From Lingula anatina (Eukaryota > Brachiopoda > Lingulata > Lingulida > Lingulidae): a stretch of DNA of 64,000 nt. The notes beneath the pieces are model-generated. The model was not told where the DNA came from. It was given only the letters and a program-made list of their open reading frames with translations, and made no database searches. Location: the NCBI RefSeq assembly GCF_001039355.2, contig NW_019775913.1, positions 516,020-580,019 of the forward strand, given 5' to 3'. The translations under genes and the position numbers were made by a program. Position 1 is the stretch's first letter. Every line of letters begins with the position of its first letter. Shown one piece after another: positions 12,487 to 24,055 of the stretch.

Positions 12487-15400
12487 ATGACAGACTGAAT
12501 GAAATGTTGCATCAATTGGACAAGCAATCATATAATCACCCAGGCCAAATGTACTGCTGGCCTGTCCAAATAGGTTTGGGTGTCCAACTGCATAAACTTT
12601 TTGGAAACAGATTCCTAATTGCATGGGTTCTGTTGCTCGTACTCCTAATAGTAAGATATGAGAGGGGCTCCAGGGCCACACAAGGGACAGAATCCTGGAG
12701 TATTTGTTGCCACATTCACCAACATGGCAAACCCCAATATCTAGGAATCGGATCCTATCAGAAACCATTTTTTTTGGAAACTGTCCTTACCTGCTTTCAA
12801 GCCACAGCCCAAACTACTATGGAATGGTTACATGGGCAAATGGTGACTAGAGGGAAGCACCCAGCAAAAGCATCTGTTAAGTCTCTTTCTCTGATGGTTA
12901 TAGATCTATAGAAAGAACTGTCATGCATCTACCCCACATTGAATTTAATTTATTCACGCCTTCAACAGTTCAGAGCAACCCCCAATAATTACCTTTAATC
13001 AACCACTGTGGTGGAAGGACCAGACTACTGTCGAAAGTGAACAAGAATCCAATATACTACCATCTCCAGTTGCAAGGCTTGTTGGCTTCCACACAGAGAT
13101 GAGCTACATTTAGTGCATATGTCAACTCATGACAGGGTCAGGACTTTGAGAACTTCTTGAAACTATATTTGCTGTCAATACAGTAAGCCACATGATTCCC
13201 AGGGAATGCTCTGGCTAGGGCAATGAGGGCCCAGCTATTACTTGATCTATCCCTCATTGCACTTCTCATCTTCAAGCTTTTGCGGGATAATTTGCCAGCC
13301 ACTGTTGCTCAAAACAAGAAGCTCAGCACAGTGAAACACAGTGCACAGATGACATTGAAGGTACATGCATACATTGTCTGGGTGATTTCCAATTGATGGA
13401 GACAGAGCTGACATCCAGATCTCCATTCTTTGGACCATGGTAACATCAGATGTGGGAGAGAGTGAATTTTTGACAAAGCAACTGGCTGTCGAGAAAACCA
13501 CTTTGAAAAGTCAAAGAACTGCAAGGTTCAGGGTACAATGTATGGACATTTCCTCTTTGCTAGAACAGGCAATATAGTCAGATGGGCTTGAAAGTGAAGG
13601 AGAGGTCCAGTACATTAGATGGTGTGGCACTTCTCCATCACACACCTTGTACTGTTGGAATGTGTTGCACACCAGCGAGATATAGGAGAGCTATAGTGTA
13701 GCATTATAAAGGGATTATCTTGGATGTCCCCTCTACTAAGCTATGGTTCTGCACACCTTGTTAGATCCAATTAACAGTATGAGCACATCTATCGTCTTCA
13801 CAGATGAGACGAAGCTGCAGAGTGGAAAAGAAAAAATCCTTACCAACAAAGAAAACAAACAGGTTCATTCATTTCCTTGGTGAGAAGTTGGAAGGTGTTG
13901 AAGTTAAAGTATTCCAAGTTCCAGGTGATGCAGACCTCCATATTTCATTTAAATAAAAAAAAAAGTTTATCTGAAGCGCACATCATACGAACTTTAAATC
14001 TTCTGAGCCTTGTCCCAAAGCCATAATTGCTCGCAATGTCATTTTCTAGCTTTTGAAGTGAAATCTAGGTCATCCCTGGTGAAGACAGTTAGGTACTAAT
14101 TGACTGGTCAGTTATTTTTAACTAAGATTCAAATGGAATAAGACATTGAACTAAGTGTAGGGACAGGATGGCAATACATTTTAAGTAGGAAATAATGTCG
14201 TTTACCCCAGGCAAGTTTATTTTGGTGCATGAATTGGATAAAGAGCTCCTTTAAAAACATTTTATTTAAGTCTTTATGTCCTGGCCAATCTAGTACTACA
14301 ACAGAAAGTGGTAAAAGACCATAAATGTACTTTTGAGCTTATTTTTCATTCAATTTTTTACTCCAAATTTGTTAATTTGTAGCCACCATTTTAGTTTTGG
14401 CGGCCATTTTGTATTTTGTTGAGGCTATCTGCATTTGATTTATTTGGAGAGAAGTGGCACAACATCCCTTTATGCATTTTGTACCATTTTAACAAGCTTT
14501 TGTTGAAACCACCTGGAGCAAATTTGCACCTACTAACTGTAGATCTCTGTGCTGGCGGCCATTTTTGATTTTCCCCAAAAAATACCTTTTCCACTACTTG
14601 GATTTTTCTAGATTTTTAATATGATCATACGGACCACTCAAAGACTAAAAAAAAACATACTACAATTTTTTTGCAATTAGTCCCGGGTTAAACCATTTTT
14701 TTCTTAGACTAAATGGATATGAGCGCAGCGATCTGCCGGAACGATTAACGGAATTCGTATCATAGATTGCCACAGCTTCGCGTTCACTTCAACTGATGCA
14801 CGTTTAAAATGGTCTTGATGTGCACCTTGTACACAAAATGTATTTTCTGTTTGTTTTAAATGAAGTTTGATCCACGGACACGCTTTGATTTTCCGATACA
14901 TTTAATACGCTTAACTTCCTATCTCTGAGTTCAGGCTTTCCATAATGACTGAGTGAATATGAAAATGGAATTTTCTTTTTAAATTATGAAGTGAGTTACT
15001 GACATCGTTGAATAAAAAATAATTTTACTAACACTTCAACAATCACCCCCTTAGATATCAGATGTAATGTGTATGACATATCGTCCCACCCGAGATAAAA
15101 AATATGACCAAGTAGGGAGGTTCCCTTTCATCACTCATCATTATACAACCAAGCAATGACAATAGATATTCCTTTTTATCTACCAGAACAATGATACAAT
15201 AATACGGTCATTTGATTTACGAGCGGTAACTCTCAGTACACAGGGTCGGTAGGTGAAATTTATATATATATATATTTTTCTATTTCTTTTAACATATGAT
15301 TACAACGGACATACATAGCAGCTAAATTTTAGAGTCGGGCAGTTGATTGTAAGGTGAATGTGCTTTCCACTGTATATGGTCAATTTTTGAACATGCAAAA

Positions 15401-17053
15401 TATTTAAGCTTTTTTTCTTGGGTCAATTTTTGTAATTTTCCCAATGACCATTGCCTTTTGCCGTTAAAAAAAGCAGGTGCGACAAAAGAAATTCTGATTT
15501 CCTCAAATATAAAATCGGTCGGGTTCGATATTAACCAACTCATCGATTCTGTCTGGGCCAACATTATAATTTCCGTTTCATCAAAGGGCACCTAATTGGC
15601 TATAAAGACCATACACATATTTCCTTGATTAAGTCAACGACCGGACTGTCGCTAGCTTTAACTGCCTTTTACGACTGGGATAATGTGCAAATTAACTTAT
15701 AATGGAAATAAAAGCTTATGCTTTCCAAACGTTAACAATATCCATCTCTTGCCCATTCTATTGAATGCCTTTCCAAATGAAATCGCTAACAATTCCCGGC
15801 ACACACGCTGTGGTGATATACTGTAAAGCATTCGTCATCCAGAAGATTGGTACAGACAGATAAAAAGTAGAAAGAAAACTAAAGAACCTGACAGAAATGT
15901 TTACAACTAATAAATCAATTAAAATTTAACGCCAATCTTTGTTAAGTCTATACATTTTTTTTTTTTTTTTGAGTAAAATTTCTGTTGCAAGTCTGCGAGT
16001 TATTATTTATAAATCTAGCAGTATAAAGAGAAAATTACAGCAGCCTAGTACGAAACGTTATACCAAATTCAGTGACTAACTACCTGCCTAAATATATGAG
16101 TAAATAAGACAACATACGGCACACAACATTCCTGTGTCACTTGTTCAGAATACTGAACAGCACAAGGTCATAATCCCCTTTTGGTCCTCCATAAAATCAA
16201 GATTTGTACAGTCAGCCTGTAAGTTAAAGACATTCTATTTTAGTAATACATAATGTCTAAATGAAGCGAAATGTTGAAAGTGGAAGCCAGAGGAAGTATC
16301 TATTCACAGAATGTTTGGAAATCAATTGGAATCGTTTCAGGTAAAAGCATGAAAATAAAAGTAAGTGGATCATGTCAGGTTTAACATCAAACACAAACTT
16401 GAAAATAAACTTACCAATCTACGAAATAGGGGTTAGTGAAAGGGTAAATAGCTGCCTACTAGGAAACAAGAAAAAAAAAGAAAATCTAATATGCGCAGCA
16501 ACAGAACAGATAAATACTACAAAACAACTTGTTTTCAAAGTTTCACTCGGAATTAAGATATGGAATGCAGATACGCATTTAACTTCTCAGTCCAGGATTA
16601 CGACCAGTTACGGTTGGTTCAGTCACATTGCTTTAACTGGTCCTCCTTAATCGGATAAATTACAACATTTGGATAAGTAACAACACTTTAACCCTCTCTG
16701 ACCCGATGAGGGGAATGGATGTTTTGATGTCGATATAAAAAAACAGGCTTTATAAGTGGGTAACCCAAGCAGTTGGTGGGATATGACCACAGGGATCTGA
16801 CTGTTCTACAGAGTAAACACAACCTACAACAACTAAACACTTAGTAATCGCCTTTTGTTGATTTTAATTTTTTCGAGGCACCCCGTATCAAGCACTTGAC
16901 CAATCGAATAGAAAAACACGTATGCTCTACACGAGAGAATACATGTAAGGTTAGCTCATAATGAGGCCATTATTTGGAGGGTCAAACCAGGAAGTCATCC
17001 GACTACCAGGACCCCGTCCAATTAACGGATTGTAGACACTCTTCATGAAACTT

Positions 17054-17222
17054 AGACTGGGTTCCCATACCTAGATCGATCTAACTGAATCGATCCATCT
17101 CCCAGGGGGTTTCTCGCTAAATTGCAATCAACGGCTTAGATGTCTGTCACGCCTACTGAAGCTGCTTGGGGGGTAATTAATTATCGTTTAGTTAGATTGA
17201 TCTAGGTATGGGAACCCAGTCT
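17054..17222. mobile_element. Foldback MITE, family 1, copy 2
   Basis: 169 bp bounded by AGACTGGGTTCCCATACCTA and its inverse (TAGGTATGGGAACCCAGTCT). It contains the family core GATCGATCTAAC, CTAAATTGCAATCAA and CACGCCTACTGAAGCTGCT. It is the best-preserved termini of the three copies. Confidence 0.85.
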
Positions 17223-19338
17223 TGGAGATACTTGGTGTTTTGTGTGTGTGAATACTTCTATCAATTTTGATCTGCTGGACATGTACATCGGAAACAGAGA
17301 CCAAAGTAACCGCGAATTACGTGTGAATTCGCAGTAGAATTATGTAGATACTTTACCGGGAATCACATCTTTACAGAGCTGCTTGGAGCACGTTTATAAG
17401 TGAACAAGGCAAAAAAAGAATTGTGTTTGTTACTTAAATGGCATCGTTATAATTTGGCATTATGAATGAAAGGTACCTATAGGCATATTTACAGAAGTAG
17501 ATGTAATGTTCCAGACCATAGAAACCGATGTGACGACAGATTGTAGACTTCATGCCACGACAGTACATCAAAACGGTTCTCATTTCTCAATTCTTATATG
17601 TTCATCTAATTTTAATTCTAATACGGTGCGCTAGGACCCAATTTCACAAAAGTTCTAATGTATAAACGAAGTTTAAACATCTGCAATTGAATAGCCTTAC
17701 TTATGAAAACGACTTTACAACATTGATCTAAGAGCGGTTCACGAACTGGTTGAATAAAACGTTAGTTGACTTCCGATAGCAGGCGAAATTATGAAGAAAT
17801 GCAGGTATTCGAGACAAGCCAACTGCCCCTGTCATAGTTAGGTGGAATTTGGTGGGAATTACTACAGTATCCCTACATGATTTGTTTGAAAAGAGAAGGC
17901 ATGTTGATATCTATAGAATCCCGTATACGGTCATCGTCACTGTATCCTGAGCAATGGAGGTGTCCAAAGAGTGAAACGCATGCATGGAATATTGTTGGTA
18001 AAATATCAGGTAAAACTGAAAATAATCGTAAACAATCTTTCTGGCACCGAGTATGTTACAGAAGCTATTTTCTGTTTGAAATAATGCGGTATCCACTCCC
18101 AGTTGGTTTATTTAGGTAGGAAGTTAAAGATTTTGCTTGCCTGGCAGAAGTCTTATGAATTTGGGTTTATGCTCCAATAAGCTTTAAGACAAGAACAACA
18201 ATTTCAGTGACTTTTAAGATTTTCTATATAACGCACCTTACTTGGCTTTATTTCAGCAGGGAGCACTTTTAGCCCAAAAATTGATTTTAGTTTTTTATGT
18301 GAAACAGAGTCCGGGACTTTAACATGGTACCTAAAAAACAGCAATCTTGTCTGGGTCATTTTTGATTTTAATTTTTTATCTATTTATTTAATGTTCCTCA
18401 AAAATGATGTCATTATAATTCATGGGAATATTCACATGATACTGCCTCTTAAGTACATCAATATGGGCAAGCATGCTTCACTCTCTAATAAACGAAACAC
18501 GAGGTAAAGAATCGGCGCATCCATCAGTATATTCCGCTCACCCAGGAACGCTAATAAGCCATCACCAATATTACCCAATTAACTAAAAATATAACGAAAA
18601 CAGTACATCTCACCTGCCCTTTAAGAGCATATCTTCCTGCCTAAGGTTACACCTACGAAAGCCTACTCCAAGCTAAGTAATTACTGTAATGAGTTGGGTC
18701 GTAACCCCCTAACGCTTTTAGGAACCGACAATACTGCGTGGCACTGGTTCTTATTTTCACAGGCAGTAATAGAACTTGGAGCGATTTGGCACAGGTGGTG
18801 TGTTTTGTCTATTAAATCTTTTCTGTTAATTGAAAATAGAAGCTAATGCCAGTAGAGATTGTGGAGATTGTGCATTATGACGTGTGTTGTGACTGAGGCA
18901 ATGGGGATGTACGGGGAGGGGGGGTGCCTTAAATGGGGTTCCTCTTCCTTTTCATCTCGAGTCTTACAGTGCTGAACGCGATGGCATGCTCCACTCTTCT
19001 GTATCTGCTCAAACTGTCAATACTTGATATTCCGAGCTACGTCTAGACAATGTACAATGGAGTTAATCACAATAATTCCAAGTTGATAAATCCTGTGTAA
19101 GGTTCTAAGAAATAGCTTTATGTTTCAGATGCACCAAGAAGCCCGTAGGGAAACATGAGTACATTAGATGCTCTGTTTAAGTCACTGGGTTCATACGCAT
19201 CTATAATCGTTTGGTAAAGAAGGTGTTATATTAAATCAGAATTTTTTTATGAATGAGTTTGGGGACGGTGCATTTGTAATGAAGGACTTTTGCTACATAG
19301 AACATGTATAGAAACAGCACTCTAAATTGGAATAATCA

Positions 19339-19448
19339 AGCAAACACAGAACGTTACTGTAACGTTACCATATCGTTCATATAACAAAAACCGTTATGGT
19401 AACGTTATAGTAACGTCATGGTAACGTTATAAAACGTTTGTGTTTGCT
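19339..19448. repeat. 110-bp foldback with repeated GTAACGTTA palindromes
   Basis: The ends AGCAAACACAGAACGTT and AACGTTTGTGTTTGCT are inverted repeats. The interior holds several copies of GGTAACGTTA-type palindromes. No reading frame is present. Probably a MITE. Confidence 0.8.
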
Positions 19449-22400
19449 GGGAAGACTTCCCGAATACAAAGATGCACGCGATCTTCAAGTAATCCAAACA
19501 CTCTCCTGAGTTTGTTTTTCGTCAATGATATTTCTTGGGGTGAACAAAAACCAGCAGTTATTGTTACAAGTGCAAGTTTTACTTATATCAAAACCATGAA
19601 CACAGTCATGCATTCGTCATTATGATATTTTCTTAAGTGCTGCATTGCGAATGATTCCGATATTCCTGGAAAAGCACCTACCATTACCCACCTGCTGTAA
19701 TACACACAAACGAAACAAAGAAAATGGAAAAATGGGAGTTTAGAAAGTGAATTAGGTTCCAGAGTTTGGTCGCAGCAGGGGCCGTGCTTCCTTTGAAAGT
19801 GGTCGGGTAGTGGTGGTGCGTGAGAATGGTTCTGGCGGAGGTCCTGGGGTTCTAAATGCGTGTTTGCATGTTTGACTTCACCTCCAAACACCGTGGACTG
19901 TTTGTTTTACTAGTTAAGGACATCTTTTTAGGAGGCTTAATTTTTTTCAGGTTTGAAAGTGTCGTTGTTTGCTGGTTTTCTTGCGTGTTAACCGGAGAAA
20001 ACACGTTTTGCCATCGGTCTGCTAAATGTAGTTATTGTCTATTGGATATCCGGGAAATGTTCGGACTAAGAAAACGATACATCTTTACTATTTTGGCGGG
20101 AAACTTCCACCTGATTTTCACACCTTTTTCCTGTCAGAATTATTTTAGCAAAAAGATATTATGACTATCACACATGAGGAAAAACAAAAGTCATTTTCTT
20201 GACACTCGTCTGCAAAATACCTGAATACATTTGTTCAATATTGTATTATTGACAGTGCGTACTTTTCATTGAAAAATGGGAAAAAACGTTTCATATACAA
20301 TCTGTACGATCTGTCAGAATGATATAAATATATATTGCTGAGAAGGTAATGATAAGATAGAAATATGTACTGTACCTTTCTACAATAGTCGTCCACAAGT
20401 AAGCCGTAACAATGTAAACCAGGTGAGAGTCCCAAGGAAAAGCGATGAGTGAAATGTAACTGCGATCAAATCAATAGTGATCGACGTAATTCATTCAATC
20501 TCCAACAGGTGTCGCATTTCTCTTTTTTTTTTCAAGACGTGCCAACTTTGTGCAGCTCCGTTGTGTTATTGTAAATCATTGTTGCTAATAGATCTATTTG
20601 GATGGAGGAACTGTTGGGCTCTGACCTTTTGAGTTCAGCGATGGATAGAATCGGTTTGCCTCAAAGGCTTTTTTCAGGAAGTTGTCCTAAGGGAAGCATC
20701 TGTAACAAGTGTTCGGGAATTTTCAACAAGATGCTTTTTGTTGCCTTTGGCGCTGGTCTAGCGTTTATGTCTGACTAACAAAGCTTAATGACATGATTTC
20801 AACGCTAATGAGCTAGAAACAGAAATATTTCGGATCATTAATGTACGGTAGATTTGCTCTGACACATGTAACAGGCAACAACTGTTCAACAACTTTAACC
20901 CTATCAGCTTAACTGGCACTTAAATACCGCAGATTACTAGAAAGGAGTTGCAAGCGTTTAAGAAAATTCAAAGTTAACAATATTTATTTACTACTAATAA
21001 GCTAAAGTGGGGACGAAATTAATTGCAGGTGATGCTACCGTTTTCCTATTGATGTTGTATTTATTGATTAGTATGAGAGGAGGAAATGAGAATATGGGAT
21101 CACGTTAAGAAGAAATCATGCGGTGACACCGGCGGTTTGATAAAATAATGTATCAAGCCTGTTGTTGTGTTTTTTTTTTTTTTCGTAAAAAATATTATCT
21201 TTTTTATTCAGATAATTTACTTCATGAACTGATTTCTGAACCTTTGCCCCCAACAGTATGTTAAGGAACACTTATTTTCCTTCCCTTACCGTACGGTACG
21301 TATTCGTTTTGTTTTTTTTTTGTTTTTGTTTTTTTTTCTATGTCTGATACCTGTAATTAGTGTGTCTCAGATAGACTGATAAGAACGTTTGAAACCACCT
21401 CAAATATAGACACTTACTTTGATTGCTATTTCTAAAAATACACCAAAGGCTTAAAAACCAAAACATGGCAAAGGAATATGAAATTAAGCCAATGGGTCCT
21501 GCGATTTTATTACAGCAGTGTTTAAATAATGAGAAAAATGTCAAACATAAAAACCATCTTGCGTCAGTGCCGCAGCGATAAGAAAAAGGCCCAGAGATTC
21601 TTGGCAGCGCGTTTTAAACTCGGAATATTAGCGTTTATGCCGTTTAACCTTCGCTGCAAGTGTTTCGTAATTGCTAGCAAGTTAACTGCTGATGCAACTG
21701 TGAATCAATTCATTTTTTTGGTGGTCTCCTTATTGAATAAATACCTCTTTGGCAATATATTCAACCGGCAAAGATCAACTGCCTTGTTACTGACATACGC
21801 CCCCATGGAGCAAATTATTTTTTACGAATGTAACAAGTCATCGCGCCCGGATAGTTAAAGGCAAAATATCTCGCCGCTATGCCGAATACCTAATTATTTC
21901 TATACACCAACACGGCAATGCCTTAACCAACGATAGTCCTGAGTATGCTTCTTCACTGTAGAAAGTCGTACTATGAGTTAAATCTTTAAATCGTGAAACG
22001 GTATTTAAAAACAATAAGACTTGTCTCGGTCTAAAATGCCAATGGTGAAGCAAGTAGGGCCTTTTTTATATCGAGTGGGATACTTTAGCGATATCTGTAT
22101 CGACGCACTTTGAGAGATCCTAACATGCAGTTACTCTCTAGGGGGTTGGCGGGGGGGGGGGAGAGAGTACCCACTTTCACGAGTTCGCTCTTTACTGCTT
22201 GTGTGGTAGTTTATTGATCGACCGTCTTGTGTGCGAGCCATCCGTCAATGTACTCAGGGTGTACCGGTACAGTTAAAAGTATACCGCTAACTGTGAATAT
22301 GACCCGATCCACATGCTTGCAGTCGACTATTTCTCAATGGGATAATTTCTGTTTCGCTATCTATAGTAATGCTGGTGTAAATTTTGTATGTTCCTTCATT

Positions 22401-23186
22401 GACAGCACGCGAGTCAAGTGTCAATTTCACTTATATTAAGGACCAGCTTATAATGAACTCATCAAGAGCCTATGTGTACGTACTGTGTCGCTGCAGTTTT
22501 GTATCAAGTGTGCTAGCTCCGATATTAAAGACTACCATAGTGTTTTCCATTAATAGAAAACAAACATAAATCATATCAATAAAAAGCTTCTTTTGGGGAC
22601 TGAAATGTATCAACATGCATTCTAGTTATGGCGTTACCTGTGTCACAATTACTTAGTTTAACTAATTCAGTATAATTGGCATTTAAAAGAAAAACTTTTT
22701 AATTTGGAAATTTTAATTTGGAAATACTTTTTAATTTGAAATCTTATCACTGATAAATTTAACGGTTTTCCGACATGTTACATAATCAGGTGTACATTAT
22801 TTACTGTCTTGTATTTTAAGATTATTTATAGATTTCAAAAAAAATTTAAAAATGCTGTGAATATCTTATGGCTTGAACATAAAGAAATCCACAATAAAGC
22901 CAAGGGCTGAGATGCTTCAAACGTTGCATTCTCACAATTCTCCCTAACTGTCCCTTGAGATTAAGTTTCAGAAGATTATCCGAGAAATCTAACTTCCTTG
23001 ATATTTGCCAACATTTATTCACTTTAATTGGCATACATGTACCACTATCTTATCTGTCACTAAGGACACAGGAGTATCACATTTTCAGCAGATATATTTG
23101 GCGGCTTTTAAGATACATTAAGACAGTGTGCTTGGTATTAAGATCCCCTCCTCTGTGCCTGGTCAAAACAAGTGATGTATCGTTTA

Positions 23187-23368
23187 AATTTGCCTTTACT
23201 GTTTCCCTTCACTGTTGAAGTCAATACAATCAAGTGCACTACGTAAAGAAATAAACATGCCCAGTAAGTGGCAAAGGTAAATTTACTGAATGTGGTCCTC
23301 GTGACTTTTTTGGAACGGAACCATCCTGGGGTACCTTTGAACAAACACATTACACTGTAGTTTGTTTC

Positions 23369-23414
<46 letters not shown>

Positions 23415-23600
23415 NAATTTGCCTTTACTGTTTCCCTTCACTGTTGAAGTCAATACAATCAAGTGCACTACGTAAAGAAATAAACATGCCCAGTAAGTGG
23501 CAAAGGTAAATTTACTGAATGTGGTCCTCGTGACTTTTTTGGAACGGAACCATCCTGGGGTACCTTTGAACAAACACATTACACTGTAGTTTGTTTCAAA
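23187..23600. repeat. Direct duplication of about 185 bp joined through poly-T and an N
   Basis: 23187-23371 and 23416-23600 are essentially identical. They are separated by a long T run and the ambiguous base at 23415, and the second copy ends in another T run. Identity this high next to an N points to an assembly artefact rather than a real duplication. Confidence 0.85.
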
Positions 23601-23798
23601 TTTTTTTTTTTTTTTTTTTTTTTTGCGTCGAATGTCGTTTATTTAACTGTACACAAGGACAAACCAACCGCCGACTTGCTACAAAAATCTTTACAACATT
23701 CCTTTGATATGTGTGGTGTTTGACAGGTGGTGTTGGTATTCTGACAATTTCTTCTTGAGCTTCGTGGAGGGTGGTCATAGCGTGGAAACACAGCGTTT

Positions 23799-24055
23799 CT
23801 GGGTTCCCATGCCTAGATCGATCTAACAGGATCGATCCATCTCCAAGGGGTTTTCGCTAAATTGCTCTCAGCTTAAGCGGCCTAGATGTCTGGCACGCCT
23901 ACTAAAGCTGCTAAATAATAATTAATTACCTCCTAGCAGCTTCAGTAGGCGTGACAGAAATCTAAGTCACTTATGTTGATTGCAATTTAGCGAGAATCCC
24001 CTTGGAGATAGATCGATCCACAGTTAGTACGATAGGGTCTGGGAATGGTCCCTGG
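23799..24055. mobile_element. Foldback MITE, family 1, copy 3 (near-complete palindrome)
   Basis: It starts CTGGGTTCCCATGCCTAGAT and holds GGCACGCCTACTAAAGCTGC on the left and GCAGCTTCAGTAGGCGTG on the right, so the whole 257 bp can fold on itself. The right terminus has decayed (GGGTCTGGGAATGGTCCC). Confidence 0.75.

Larger units (their letters stand above)
9917..14703. mobile_element. 4.8-kb element with long terminal inverted repeats and internal 740-bp tandem repeats
   Basis: The left end (from AAAAAAATGGCCTAACCC, 9917) reappears inverted at the right end (GGGTTAAACCATTTTTTT, to 14703). The inverted match continues inward through ATTGCAAAAAAATTGTA, the segment reading TCTAGAAAAATC, the AGTAGTGGAAAA stretch and a GGCGGCCAT-like motif, about 130-160 bp with scattered differences. 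Inside the left half are three tandem units of about 740 bp. No transposase reading frame is evident, so it looks like a non-autonomous DNA transposon. The superfamily and target duplication are not clear. A foldback MITE sits inside at 12255-12486. Confidence 0.75.

Noticed and set aside
12340-12911. Overlapping reading frames of 142 and 135 codons on opposite strands
   Set aside because: They overlap MITE copy 1 and the interior of the 4.8-kb element, match nothing, and are explained by chance openness.
23283-23579. Lysine-rich minus-strand reading frame containing X
   Set aside because: It runs through the poly-T/N artefact and repeats the same segment twice.
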